A model generated the notes under the pieces. That model saw only the letters and a program-made list of their open reading frames with translations, was not told the origin of the DNA and ran no database searches. From positions 6,580,511 to 6,644,510 of the forward strand of contig NC_134659.1 of assembly GCF_030463565.1 (NCBI RefSeq): a stretch of 64,000 nt of DNA, read 5' to 3'. The position numbers and the translations under genes are program-made. Numbering within the stretch: the first letter of the stretch is position 1; every line of letters begins with the position of its first letter. Shown in pieces: positions 24,631 through 38,762 of this stretch. This DNA comes from Pelecanus crispus. Its lineage: Eukaryota > Chordata > Aves > Pelecaniformes > Pelecanidae.

Positions 24631-27600
24631 TAGTCTTAAGCCTGGGTCCGAACCGGCAGCACGGGTACCTGCAAGCTGGCTGGCAAGTTGCTGCTTGTAT
24701 AAAGTTAGTTTGGAGCAAGCTTGGGAGGGAGATGCTGGTGCAGTAAACACAAAGGCCTACACCAGCACCTGTGAAAAAGCACCTATTTCTGTTAGCTAAT
24801 GGCTACAGCAGGCTCCGGTCCCCAGTGCAGACCAGTCAAGATCTCTCCAATCATACATTTGCATTAGGAACTTTTTCCCTCTGATGGTGTAGGCTGTCAG
24901 CCTGATTATCTCACTGCTCAGAGCTTGAGCTTCAGTTGCAAGGGGATGTGGCTGAGTGCTAGCTTTGCTGGGCGAAGCTGCCTACTTTGTGCAGCTGCTC
25001 TGCTGTTTGGAGTGTGGTGCTGAGAAGCAGAGATCTGGTGTGGTTTGTAGTGTTGCTGTCAGCAGGTCATGGGAGGATCCGTGTGTCCTGGATGCTTCGT
25101 CAGGGTACGTTGCTTCCAGCTTGGTATGCTCTCGATTTTTGCTTACAATGGAGGAGTTGTACTTCAGTCCAGGAACTGAAACACCTAGTGCAGCCTGCTA
25201 TCTGCCTGGTCATATCTAAAGACAGACTGAATTTCACAAGCTCCAGTCTCTGCTGGCTGGTGTCACTCAGAGCAGATTCAGCAAAATAATTCTGAATATT
25301 GCAGACATGAGAGAAAACCCAGGTAGACTGAGGACTGTGGCTAACTTGAAAGCAGTAAAAGTGAAATCCATCAAAGAAAGTACCAATTACTTGCTTCACT
25401 CAGGGACACGCTGCAGGGAAGGAAGCGCTAGGTTTCTAGCGTGTGAATACATTTCTGCTCAGCGCTTGCATGCTGGCTAGCCTGTTCAGTGGGGCGTGGG
25501 AGTGGGGAAGTTGGAGTAAGGGCATGGTGCTGAATTTAATCTTGTATTCATATCTTTCAGTATGGGGACTATCCTGGGGCTGATCTAGGGCAGAGAGAGC
25601 CTTGAAAGGCTGCCAGGGTTGTTTGGGGGGGTAGAGGAGGAAGTGGAAATAGAAGCGTCTGTATCAACTATTGTCTCTTGAAACAGCAATCATTTCTCCT
25701 CATTGATCAGACACAGTGAGGGGAGTGTGAAGGGGCTTCCCTTCAATTTGCTGATCCTTTCTTTTACCCGCAGGGAAACGAACACACCCTTGTCCCATCT
25801 GTAACTGGGACGTAGCTACCTCTCTGCCCACACCTGAGATGCTCTCTGTGCCTCTGGAACTTACAGGCTGGATGCGGTTACCCTTTCAAGCATCCAGGCA
25901 CCCTAAATGTGCTTCTCACCGGGAGCCCTTTGTTGTTGTGCCAATCTCTATAAATTACAAACTTTAAAATCTGCTGGTGCCCACCACAATACCACAACCC
26001 CTGGCACTCCTGGCAGCGACGCAGCAGGCTCCGGAGGCTGTTACTCTGCTTTTGTTACCAAGGGAAGCAGCGTGTGGGCTTTCCTTCTTTGGAAGCGTGG
26101 CTCTGCTCCACATCCCCACTCGGCTCTGCCCTCCGTGCGGAGGGTTTAACCGTGCTGTGTGTGCCTGTCTCCTACGTCACATGTTTTTAAGAAGCTCTTG
26201 CCAGCTGCCTGCTGAGGAGCTGATCCTGCTGACGTCTGCAGAGCAGGCCACGTCAGGCACGGCCGGGAAGGGAAACGCAGTCCTTTTTTGGGTGCAGACT
26301 AAAGCAAAGTCTATTGGCCTGAGCAGAGAGGAGAGCTGAGATTCAGGAACAGCTGGGCTCTGTCAGTAATTTAGCACTAAGAGCTTAAACAATACCCAGG
26401 ATAAACACACTCCAGGACTGGCAGACCTCCCTCTTTTTCTCAGTTCAGCACAATATTTTCCTTTCTCTTTTAAAAATTTCACTGCTGATAATTAATTAGA
26501 GTGGAATGCTTTTCCAGAGTTATATTTAGATTTTCTTCTCCGACAGCACTCCCCCATTCCAACTTCTCTAATGCAGCTGTATCGCTGTGCTTTTTGAAAT
26601 GGAAATGATCATTTGCCTTCCAGAAAGCTTAGCAGTTTCATGTCCAGAGGCAGCACCTGAACTGGGGCACTTCTGGGGGTTCAAAAAGGCTGTGTTTGTG
26701 GAGAAAGAGAACTACAGTAGCAAAGCAGAACCACTCCGTACCTCCAGCTTCAGTCTGGGGGCTTTCAAGTGCCTGGAAAAGAGGGGACAAAACAGGCGTG
26801 GACCAGAGCACGCTTAAAGTGGTGTGTTATTCAGAGCAGGTTATATATATGTGCACATATTTGGAAATTTGGACAGTTTACAACACGTCTTTTAAGACAG
26901 GCTTAAGTCAAATCCCCACCTGACTGCTCCTCAGCTTCTGGGAAAACCCCAAGCTAGACACAAAAGCCATAGGAAGGCACCGTCCCCCAGCACACACATC
27001 CTACCTGCCTGGCAAGGCTTTGCTTTCTCTGCCTTCCCTGCAGCTCTGACATGGCTGTATGCTGCAAAGTTCCTCCTTTCATGTGGGTGGTTGTGAGATA
27101 AGACAGCTCTGTTTTGCGCCTACGCTGTGTAGTTTAAAAAAAAAAAACCAACACAAAACCAGGCTACCAAGGTTACAGAGCTGTGAGGAGGAGATAGTTA
27201 ATCTGAGAACAGCTTTCTACCCTTGCATAAACACTCCAAAATTAAGGACAATTACAGTGCTGCCATTGTGGGATACGCTGCTCAGCTGGAAAGTCCCTTT
27301 ACCCCCCCAAGCCCAGCCTGACCCCGGGGCCTCCCAGCACTCCCGCCTGGTTTAAGGAGTGTGTTGCCATAAGTGAGGGTCACACCCAGGGCTCTAATCT
27401 TATCGGAGCAGCGGTGGAAACCTGTTCGGCAGGGTCATAGAGCGAGACTCCCAGTGGGTCCATCAGGAATAATTCTGTTTTTCTCATGTTGGTCAAGACG
27501 TGGTCAGAATCTTTTCTATCCCATGTGTGATGTCTTTCTTTGCATAGTTAAAGCTGCATAAAGTGTAATTAGGCAGCCCCATATAATTAAGACAATTATG

Positions 27601-30600
27601 TAAGGTAAGCACCCCACAGAGTAATTGTGGCCAATTTTTAGCATACCCAGGGGCACTTACAGGGCCCAAGGTGGCCCTTCAAATGATTTACCTGCTCACA
27701 TGTCTCTAAAGCACTCATCTTAGGTGTGTCTTAAGTGACATCTTTGAAGTGGACGTTATTGTTCTGCTCCTGCTGAGAAACAGCTGGCTGGAGAAGTACT
27801 CTTTTTTTTCTTCCTTCTTGAAAAAAAAGGAGTTTCGTATCTTGTTTCTGTTCTGAAGCACACTGAAACTGTGAGTCTGGATGTGAGTGACCCAGATTCA
27901 GATGTCACCTGCCAGAAGAAGGGTTTGACTTCGAGAGCTGTGACTCCACAGGGGGAGCGTGGGTTGCTCTAGGCAGAGGCCTGCTTGCTTGCTGTCTTCC
28001 TCTCTTGCTTTTTGATGAGAAATTCCAGCCTGGTTCTGAGAAATCTTCCCAACAAAATGGTGCTGATGTGAAAAAAAAGCCTTGAAGTGTTTTGTTTGTA
28101 GTGGAAGGACATGTCAGTTCTCCTGCAAATACCATGAGGTTCCTCCTTTAGATCCTGTTCTTTTCAGGCAAAAGGCAACTCTCTGCTTTCTTCTACCCTT
28201 TTACTGGTTCCTAAAAGCCATCTTGTTCCCTGCCTGAAGATTGACCTCTGCTCGAGCAGAAAAATGCCTGAGGCAGGCCAGGTCCTAATCTGCATCTCAA
28301 CTCTAAATCTGGAGTCAGTCCATCCTCATCCAGAGAAATATGGGCCAGTATCTGGCTATGATAACTGAACATCAGCACCAATCCTGATACAGAAGGCACA
28401 GAGTCACCTGAGCACTAGGAAGGACAGTGTTAAGATCCAGAGGCTGTAGGAAGTAGTAGGTTGGAAAAAACTGCGTCATTGCCCACCCCCACAAGCCAGG
28501 AAGGGCCCGTCTTGCTGTGTGCTGTGTGTGCTTGGAGGAGGGGGTGTCATGAGCACAAAGGATCTTAAGGATCTTGCCTTGGAGTCTGCTCCTTGGGTGG
28601 ACCAGATCCTCCTCTAGCTTGCCAGCAGCAGTACGTGTACATCTGGGATGTTTTCTAATGCATATGTTCCAGTCTGCACAGAGCTCAGGCCTTCCCTTTC
28701 TGAAAATAAAGCTGAGAGAGCTCTGTCAACCCTCTCTGGGATGCAGCAGGGTGTGAGGAAAGGCTGAATATCAACCTGTGGTGCTACAACACCCCGCTCC
28801 CTCTGGCTCACCAGGCCTAGTGTTCTGCTGTGCTGGTGTCCTTCCAAGGGAGCTCCAGGAAAGTCAGTATTTAATGATTTTGGTAGCTTCTAAGACGTTT
28901 AAAATCACAGTGGGTCTTCTACCTTCTCCCCGCCCCAAAACACCTGTCAACATCCAAAACTGAAATTTGATTTTATTTTTTATTCTTTTTCTCTCCTTCT
29001 TTTAGCTGACTCCTGTGTTTCAGACCTTAACATGGATTTGAAGAGCCAGTTCATGTTTTCAGTTTTCTTCTTAGCGGTAACCTTTTTTTAATTAAAAGCT
29101 CACCCCTTGCAGGAGGGAAAGAAAAGCTTCAAACATGAGACGACTTGCGATGAGATCTCAAGCATTGGCAACTTTGAGCTAGAATTTCTAATGGCGGAAC
29201 ATTTTAAGCACAATGTGGCCTTGCTAGAAAGAGGGAAAACAGCCATTTATGGCAGACAGATGTGTACAGTTGCCAAGCAAGGGCCCTCCTGGGCTCTGGA
29301 GCAGGCAGGGTGAAGGGTGCATGAGTTATTATTAGCTGCTTTGTATAGTAAAGAGGGCCTTCAGTTGCCTGGTCTCTGCAAAAGCTGCTTGACTCAGGAG
29401 TGCTCTTGAGAATGAGGGAGTGGAAGGCAGGAATTTGAGACCCTTTTAAGGTCTGTTTACTCTTCCAGCCTCCGCAGATTTCAAGGGTATGTATATGAGG
29501 CAAATCTGAAATGGTTATCATGGTGAGAGCTGCAGGCACAGGAGGGAGTGGAGATCCCTGGAGCCCTGTCAACCAGGACTAATGGGTCACATGGGAATGT
29601 TTTTGGCCTCCACTGGGCCATTTCCGTACCAGGCATCCGTGATCCGGGTTGAGAACAGCCCCTCTGTGGGGACCATAAGAAAACAGTCCTGGGCCTTGTG
29701 TTTTTGTATGGCTTGTTGCTACAGGGGAGCTGGAAGGCGATTTTCCCCTCCCTTCCCCTCTTGCGCAGTGTTTTCTGTGGGCAGACCTTCATGGCATTCA
29801 TTCTCTTTCTCGCAGGGGGTTGCCTCACAGCTACATTCCCAGCTCCTTCCACTCACTAGAGATGCACCTTTCCATGTTTGTAAGTCTCCAGGTGCTTTTA
29901 TAATGGGAAGTGAGCCTCCATGCGCATCAGGAAACTGAGGCACATACTGAGAAAAAGTGAGTTGCTTTTGCAAATACAGAGCAGGCAGGTGCCAGCAGCA
30001 GGATCAACCCTATCGTGTTTGTTCAGCTGCTTTTCAGGCCACCTGGAACGCGATCCTAAGCAGACACAGCAGAGTTGGATAGTAAGGGATTTCAACCTGA
30101 CTTCATGCCTTGAGATGGGTAGCAGGGATGTAGTTAGCTTTTGGACTCTGGGAGCCTCCAACAGGTTGCATCAGAGCGGAAAACCTTGATAGATGTCTAC
30201 AGAGTCCCATACTGGAGGTCACAGAAGCATGTGAGCTATAACTTTTGTTTTCTGCTGCCATAACATCTCCAATGCTGAGATCCAAATTTCCCAAATGCTG
30301 GTCATCTCAGACATTGTTTTGGACAGCTCTTAAACCATGAATATTAACTTTAAAATCTCGGGTTACCCAACAAGATTTTGCAACCAGACCTGAGTCTGGT
30401 CAGGGTGAGGAGACAGCTAGAACCGAAGGCAGATCTTAGCTGCAGAGCTGCTGTGCCTCTGCGCGGCTCTGACACAGCAGACTGGGCTCATCTGGTACCA
30501 GAGCTGCTGGGGCTGCTGCGAACAAAAGATGGATGACCTGGTGGTTAGGAATCTGAGTTTTGGGGGACATCTCAGTTCAATTCCTGGCTCCATCACAAAC

Positions 30601-33600
30601 TGCTGGCCTGCCCCAGGCATGGCATTCTGCTTTCCTGTGACTCAGTTTACCTTCTGGGAAAAAGGGGAGAAGGGAAGAAATAGCACCCTGCTTTGTTGGC
30701 TAACTTTGGGGGAGAGCTATATTAAAGACACATCAGTCTGGCAGGCCTTGGGACACCCTGTGCAGGTGGGGATGAGTTGCTAAGTTGAGGGGCCCACGGT
30801 GCCCAGGCGGGATGGTGCTGGCTGTGAAGGGAAGCAGCAGGATGCGTCCTGCTCTTAACAGAGGGGTTCCGATCCCTGCCCGGAACCTCTGTCCCCTTCC
30901 CCGGCCTGTGCTGATGTCTCGGCTGCTGGCAGACCCGGTTGCGCTTTCCCAGCTGTGAGGAAGGTTTCCTGACAGAGCCCCATGTATAATTCACTTGCAT
31001 GGCCTCAGCCAAGGCTCAGTACAGGAAGGGGAAAGTGGGTTATTGTTGTTATTGTTTGTCCAGACCTCCTTTTGTTTTCTAAGGAATGTGGCTGCTAAGC
31101 CCTGCTGCCAAAGCCTCTCTTGAGAGTCCTGCTCTGATGGCAGGTCTTCCTTGGGGCTGCTGTGCCCAACCTGGGAATTATGCCAGCAAGTGAGCTGCAT
31201 GTTGTTTCTTTTACAATCGAGTAGCTATTCCCCTTCTGACACAGCTCACCCCACTCTCCATCCTCCCACGCACTGTGGCTGTCGCAGATCTTCAGTGTCT
31301 CCTTTGCACGGCCTTTTCCTCTGTCACCTTGTGGGGAACAGTGTCTGTGTGCTGGATTGTTCTTGGCATGTCTTAGCCACTGTGTTTTTTGGTGCCTGCT
31401 CAAATTCCAGAGGTGCTGAGAGGTCCCAGCCAGCTTCACTGACCTCCCTGTGGGAGACAGTGACATAGCTGTCTGGGGTGGGAGTGGGACCATCCCTGCC
31501 ATTACTGCTGGGTGGGGTGGGGTAGGGCTGGGGTATAACTGGGCTCCCAAAAGCATTAATTATAGTGTGAGTTGGTGATGAACATGTGGAGGACAATCAC
31601 TCCAAGGAGCTCTGGGGAACACTGGTCAGCAGGGGTGGACTGAAGCAGCCTGGCCAGGATGGCTGGTCTCTCAGGACCATCTGTGCTGCTGTCTGAGCTC
31701 TGGCAGAGTCCTTGGGGCCAGGTCTTTGACCATCACATCCCTGACATACCTCAGGGCAGCCTCCTGGAGACTATTTCCAGGATATTGAAGTTATGTTTAG
31801 CTTAAGCGGGTTTCAATGTGCCTGTTTCATTCCAAACCCAGCTTCTACATGAGCCTCCTGGATTTTCATGAAGCGAGACCAAAGTTCTGAGCAGAAATTG
31901 AGCAATAGATCAAGGCCTTGGACAGGCACGAGGTCTGACCTGAAAATGGCTCGGGAATCCAACCCCACCTCCTCTCCTCAAATGTACACAGATAAAATCA
32001 TGACTCTCTTAATTCCTCTAAATATGAGTGGAAAGATGCCTCCAGAGACCCTGCTAAAGCCTTGGTTGTTGCTGAAATGCAGAAATATGAACAGAGAGCT
32101 TATGTGCTGCTTCAGTGAGTAATATATGTGGCTCTAACCTGAAATTTGGGATCCAAACCCAGATGAACTCTGTGTGCAATCCCAAGCCATGCCTAAACCC
32201 AGATTTTTGAGTAAATGACCCCTACTTTAATAACTAACCAACTCCCTCTCTCCCTTTGTCCCTCCCTCCCTGGTTGCACACACCCTGGCAGCGCAAGGTG
32301 AGTTCCAGCTCTGAAGCCAGGTACCTGTTCGGCTCTGGCCTCCCTGACTTTCCTCAGTACCAAAACTTTCTGTGGGACTTCTGCAACAGGCGGAGTGAAG
32401 AAAACCACATCTGCTTCCTCTGCTGGAGTCTGCAAGACAGCAAGCAAACGTGTGGATGCTGATACTAAGCCTGTCTTTGCTCTGATGCTCAGCTGGCCTT
32501 TGGTGTTAGCTACAAAGCGGCTGCGTTCTGGTTAGGGAGAGCATGCTGGTCGCATGTGAAATTGTGGATGGTGAGGAGGTTTGCGCAGTACTGGAGGGTG
32601 GATGTGCGTGGTACACCCTGCGCCTGCCTCCCCCTGCCCAGGTGCAGCACCCCACCAAAAATCAATTAGTGGCTTTGCCAGGGAGGGCGAGGAATCCTTG
32701 GGAACAGCCCAGAGCAGCCCTGCAGAGTCCACCTGCTACCCAGGAGGTATCTCTCCAAGCAGGGATCAGCCTGCTTCTTGGGAAAGGGCACCACCCAGAT
32801 CTAAGCTCTTGTAGGGTGTTGCCCTGCTTTATCTGGGCCGTCTTGGTGCACTAATTGATGTTTGCAGGGGTTGGGAGGTTTGCTGGGCTCTGGGAAGCAC
32901 TGGGTTCTTTCATATTTGTGGGTGTAGCCTGAGAAGAACCCCAAGGACCTTCTCCCAGTGTCCCTTCTCTCCCACGCTTCAGCCTGGACCATCCGCACGC
33001 TGCAGCTCTCACTGGCTGTAAGCGGAAAGTCCCCCCGTGGATTTGCAGTCTGGGCATATAGGGGCCACAGGGAGAGGGATGGATTGGGCAGAGCTTTGTC
33101 AGTAGAGCAATTATAGATTATGCCCGACATAATCCGTGCTGTGGAGTTGAGCTGGGGACCAAGAGGGCTGGCAGGGAGGGAGAGAAGGGGAAGCCGGATC
33201 CATGTGGCCAGATCCGTAGCCTATGATGGTAATGAGATTCTGGAGTTAGTCTTAACCAGGTCAGCTTGCCGTAAACCAGACTGATTGTGGTGTAACCATC
33301 CTGGAGGAGGCCAAAATCTGGAAGTCCTCGAGCTACTTGTCTTCTCTTGAAGTCTGTATGGGACTGGCTTGATCTCTTCAGCCTTGTGGGAAAACACAGA
33401 ACTTCCCAGAAAGATCCCATGTTCTGTTTGACACTGTATGTCCTAGAAAACCCTCAAGCAAAGGACGCTGTGGTGGTAGCTCAGGTCTCTGATGCTGTAA
33501 TAGAAATCGCTTTCATCTGTAACCATCTCCTCTTCTCTTCCAACGTGTGGGTAAATCAGCTGCTCTTCACAGGCTTTCAAAAAACACATTCAAGCCCAGC

Positions 33601-36600
33601 GGAGATCCCCACTCAGTGCCGAGATGCCAGGCGGCTCTGAACAGGGTCAGCAAATTCACTTACCGGCTGCTACAGCAGCAGTGCCTGTGGTGCTCTGGCC
33701 CTTATTTTTTTGCCGATGATTGGGGTTGCTATGGCGCTGCAACACACGTTACCCTGCATTAATGCTTTATAAGCAATAAACGCAGATTTTGGCAATGTGC
33801 TGCTTTGGCAGCTAGCTCGTCACAGCGTTGCTCCCTGGCTGAGCTGGAGTTTGGCAGACGAGTCACATTCTCACCACCTAAAAAATCCTTGTGGTTTCAG
33901 CCAGAGGTGGGTTTTTTTTAACTTCTCATTTCTAAGAAAAGAAAAATCCCTTTTTCGTAGCATGGCTGCATGTCAGTGAAGTGTGAAATCCCTATATATA
34001 ACCCTCCAGCCTCCCTTAGAAGGAAAGGTGTGAGATAGACCCAAGGAGGGAGGTTTGCCTGAAAAGCGCTGGCTGGGGGGAGGAATGCTGGCCCCTTACC
34101 CTGCCAGGCTGCAGCACCCGGGCAGCGCAGCTCATGGGAAGGGCCCCGTATCTCGCCTCTGCTTCGTGGCTTGGAACAAGACACGGCATCTCTTAGGCCT
34201 CCGTTTCCTGCTGTGCTGGTTGCCTGTCTCTCCCACGTTAGTAACTTCTCAGCTCATGTGGTCGTTCGTCTGTGTCTTTGCGGCACCGAGGAGGATTTGG
34301 CTCCCGTGTCCTGTGTTATTGGTGGGTTTGTCACCAGAGTGAGTGGTGGGTTTACCTGTTCCCAGTTGTGGGGAAGGAAATTATGTTTTGACTGGAGCCA
34401 GTATCTATTTGGGGACTTGATAGAGGGGAAAAGAGCAGAGCCTGGGTAGGCAGGTACACCCCAGGGTGCTGCAGTAAGGGAGAATAACCAAGGGGCAATT
34501 TGCCTCTGCGCACATCTGTGTCTCACACGTGCTGTTTACCTTGTGCTGGAGGCAAGGACTGGGGGAAGATGCCATCGCCAAGGGCTGGTGAAGGGCAGAA
34601 GGGGTGGAGCCGGACAAGGGGCTGGCCAGGGGCACGTCTTACTGCAGTGCCTTTACTCCCAGAGTCCTACTGCTCCTTGCTCCATTTCTGAGATAGAGAC
34701 GGGGCTCCGGACTCTTTTTATCTATAAACTAACAAGCCTGTTCCAGGCTTTACAGCTGACAACTTTCTCTGGACCTGACTGTGCAAACACCTCCATCCCC
34801 ACACTGCTCTGGGTCTGTCACCTTGGTGAGCAATCCGCTGGACCTTTTCTATTGTACCCTTTCTACCCTCTCAAGCTTTGTTTGACAGGAACAGAGGCAG
34901 GCAGAGGCAGTGGCATCCTGCAAAGGGGATGTGGAAAAAAACAATAACCAAATGCAAAGAACAGGAAACCATCTCTGAAATCAGCATGAGGTCATCTACA
35001 CACCTTCCCCAACGAGGCAGCTTCATGAGGAACTGTAGGCTGAGGCTTCATCTCTGGCCAGTAATATTGAGCTTTGAACAAATGTCTTCTTACACAAGAT
35101 GCTGCTCAGCATGGGTTCAGCAAGAAGCTAGTAAGGCCAAGGAGAAAACCCCAGAGTGCACTGAAGGCAGCTGGAGCCAGCGAGTGCTCAGCACCATTGG
35201 AAAACTAGGTCCAAAGTCCTAAGGAGTTTGAAGAAAAAGCAATTCTTTCTGCTTGTGGCTCCCTGGAGTACAGCAATGTTTGCTTCCTAAAATACTTCTG
35301 AACAGATGTGACATTCGCAGTGGGTCAGATAGGTTGTTTTCCATGAGGAAACATGGCATGCAGTAAGGAAAAGTGGATCAGAGGGAGGTTGTTCTGCGAA
35401 AGACAGCTCCTAGGAACTATGTGGGCCCTCGCTGAAACCCTGGGCTTGGGCTACAAAAGCTACCGTGTTCAAATGCCGTGGGGAAAAGCATGCAGCTCTC
35501 AGTCCACACACAAATCCGCTCAGAAATAGAGGGGAATATTTAAAGGTTCCTGAGAGCCTACAAATGAAACTGCCCGGACATGCCCAAAATGTATCCTGAC
35601 ATGTCCCGTCCACAAATCCCAAGGCACCCGGAGCTGGCGTGGGGAGTCACGTTACAGGCAACGCAGACCGAACAAAGGACGGAGCTGACAAAAGACCTTC
35701 AGACACCAAAATAGGTGGCGAGGTGCTTAGCAAAGCCCAGCACCGTGGAGTCATGGCGGGATGATAAACTCCTAGGAGCTTGGCCCGCCTAGGAGATGGT
35801 ACGTGCTTGTTCTGACAGTGGTGTAGACTGCCGGGAATCGATGCGTGCTGTAAAACATGGTCTGATTTAGCAGCTAACAGGTTAAAAAGGCTTTGTTTTC
35901 TGTCCATGACCTCCCTCTCCCCCCCAGTTGCATTTCACACGGTTCACAGTCTTATTTCACAACTGTGTGTTTTGAAAGGACTTATTAGCTCTAAGTGTAA
36001 GCTGGGCTTAAAACTCTTGCTTTATTGTTTACCCTGCCTGCTAGGCCTGTTTCTGGGGTCAGACCCAGGTTACCAATTACATCTGTGATTAAACATACTA
36101 GTCCAGCTTACCCCTGGGCTTTTTTCCCCTTAAATTCCCAGTGATTGTGCTCAACTGGTGTTAGCAACCAGGTGGCTGCTGGCACTGCCGTCACAATTGT
36201 CTGTGCCTTCTTCGGCAGAGCCAGATAATGAGATTTGAACTGGGCCAAACATCTATTATTTTTACAGTTCAGAACTGTTCCCAGAGATTTTTTTTTTTTT
36301 TCTTAATATACAGAAAGCCAGCCCTTGATTTCCCAAATCTACACAGATAACCTGAAAATCCTTCTCAAATACTAGGGTAATTGGGAGAGACCCACCTGGG
36401 AGAAGTGACAGCTAATTTTGCAATCTGTGGGACATGTCTAATAAGGAGGATTTGAATGTTAATTCTGTGTAACCATTTCACTGCTGATAACAGGGGGGGT
36501 GAATTCACACTGTGGCTGTTTGACTGGCAGCTGACTCTAATGGTTTTCGAGGACAGCTTGAAATTGTTTTCTGTGTCTCATGCCTTATGAACTTCAGCCC

Positions 36601-38690
36601 AGCAGACTAAAAAAGGTGGCGTCACCCCCCCCAAACCATAACAAGTCAAAGTATAGCGTGGGAAGAGTTGCCTTTTAGGTGTGCATAAAACACCATGAGT
36701 TGCTGATTCTTGAAAAGCGTAACTGCGTGAGCAGCTTGGTCTGTCCATGCTGAGTTTTAACCCTTGATTGAAAGCCAAGTGTGCCTCTTTTATTGAAAAA
36801 TTTCCAGCTCAACTGGTTTTGAACCTCATTTGGATAAACAGGGCCAGAGTGTTTGAAAGCCTATCTGAACTTCTAATGCCTGTCAAACCAGTTACAAATC
36901 TAGTCTGGCCGATTGCGATGGAGAGGTTTATTGGGTTTTGGTTTTTTTTATAATTGAAATCTAAATGCTCTCAGCCATTTCCAGCTAAACACAGGGCGGA
37001 AACTAATCTAGCCAGAACAGCATTAAAACCAGCTCTAACTTCTCTTTTTAAAATTAATTTTATTTTCTAATTGTTTGTTTACTCTGTAACTCCTCAAAGC
37101 AATTTGAAAGCATGTATTAAGTCTTATGCCCTGTCTTTAAGACTGCAGTCTTCTTGTAACAGGGCCAGAAATTATGGGCACATAACCCGCTTAGAGGTCC
37201 TTGAGCTCCACAGGAAATCTCTTATTGGAAGGGCTTAACGAAGACAATCTGATTTTGGCGACCAGGGCCTGTGTCAGACCATATGAACACACACAAGACA
37301 AAGGCCCTAAGCTGTGCGAAGGGAGCCTTTAGAATCGGGATGATTAAGAATAAATGGAGGATCTGAATTTGGAGAATGGTGCCACCACTTACTTCATCCA
37401 CTTATGGAGCAGGGGGGACCAGGGGAACCTGCTTGCCAAGGTTGGATCATCAGCAGCACTTAACGAACACTGTTAGCCCTAATGGCGAATAAACCCGCAC
37501 TGGCTATTAGTGCTATTCTTGGCAGGCTGGAGGACAGAAGACCTCTTTCTACAATTATTGTCCGGTGACTCAGGACTGGATGATACCATCCAAGTACTTT
37601 TTAATGTGATCCTTCTGTTGGATGGGCGAAACAAGCCCTTCTCCCTGCTCTCAGCTTGTCTGGTTAGATTGCAAGCTCTCCTCGGGCCTCCTGCGCTTTA
37701 CTACAGTGGAAAAGTTGAGGGTTTATTTTTGCTCTGGCTTTTACTCTCATATATATATATAAAAATAAAAATACATATAGAAGTATCTTCTACCAGGGTG
37801 GTTTTGCTTGCTTCCTAATTTTCTGCTGATTATGACTGTACCCACGCGCTGTGAGCGTGTCTGCTGGCTGACAATCCAGGTGTGTTTAAAGTAATGAAGC
37901 TGTGCGTGGACAGGCTCGTGCTGTGTGTTTATGCGGCCTCTTCCAGGGGCCTCTGGCTGCTGCTGCAGCATAAATAACCTCCCCCTGCATTGTGCTGTGC
38001 TCTGGTTCACATGCACCCATGTGCTCTTTCATGTGTGTTGCTAACTTAAAAAAAAAGAAGTCCTTAGACTTTAATCCTTGGGTTTATTTCAAAGCTTACA
38101 AAGGCAGATCTGGTTTATAGCAAGAGATTTGCTTGATTCCTTGTGCTCTGCGGATGAATGGAGTGGCAGATGGAGCGGGGAGGGGAGGACTCGGGGACCC
38201 CTTGGCTCTATCTTCTTGCTAGCTTGACCCTACTTCTGTGCCTGCTGCCCAGAGGGCTTTCTTTTAAGCTGTGCAGAACACGAAATGGCGACAGTACAGA
38301 CCTCTGCTTGGGCAGTATCTGTTATATCCACCTCTTCTGTGATTTCACAAGCTATTTTCTTACTCTTTGCTCTGGCTTGTTGGTTACGCATTGCTACATA
38401 GCCATCGTCTCGTGCTTCAGAAGATGTGAAATCCCATGTATAGTGGGAGTGACAGAGGTGCAAATAAAATGAGCTGCAGACTCTGGAAGCAAGAGGCCTC
38501 AAAAAATCCTATTACACCCTTGGGTCATGGGAAATAATTGGAGTTTTGAGACCTGCTGTATAAAGAGGTGCTGGAAAGCCTCCCCCCAGCCTGCCGCACA
38601 AAATCCCCTCTTGTGAGGGGGACAGGCAGGGTGCTGCTCTCCTACCCCTTGCCAAGAGCAGTTCCCAAGGGGGACAGGACCCCGAGCGGT
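24631..38690. other. CHIA-BTG2 intergenic region, right part
   Basis: No coding exon, RNA gene or recognisable transposon was found in this 14 kb. AT-rich homeodomain-type stretches occur near 27,560-27,650 and 37,040-37,090, and a short (TA)n run lies near 37,751. These could be distal enhancers, but nothing in the sequence alone shows this. Confidence 0.45.
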
Positions 38691-38692
38691 TC

Positions 38693-38762
38693 GATAAGAG
38701 CCACGATAAGGTGGAGCCGCGCTGGCAGGCTGCGTGCCGGCAGGCGCACGCTCCTCCTTATC
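38693..38762. promoter_or_regulatory. Cluster of three GATA sites upstream of BTG2
   Basis: GATAAG at 38693-38698 and 38705-38710, and CTTATC (the reverse form) at 38757-38762, lie within 70 bases in a GC-rich block about 2.1 kb before the BTG2 start codon. The spacing of the first two is 12 bp. Enhancer function is inferred. Confidence 0.3.
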
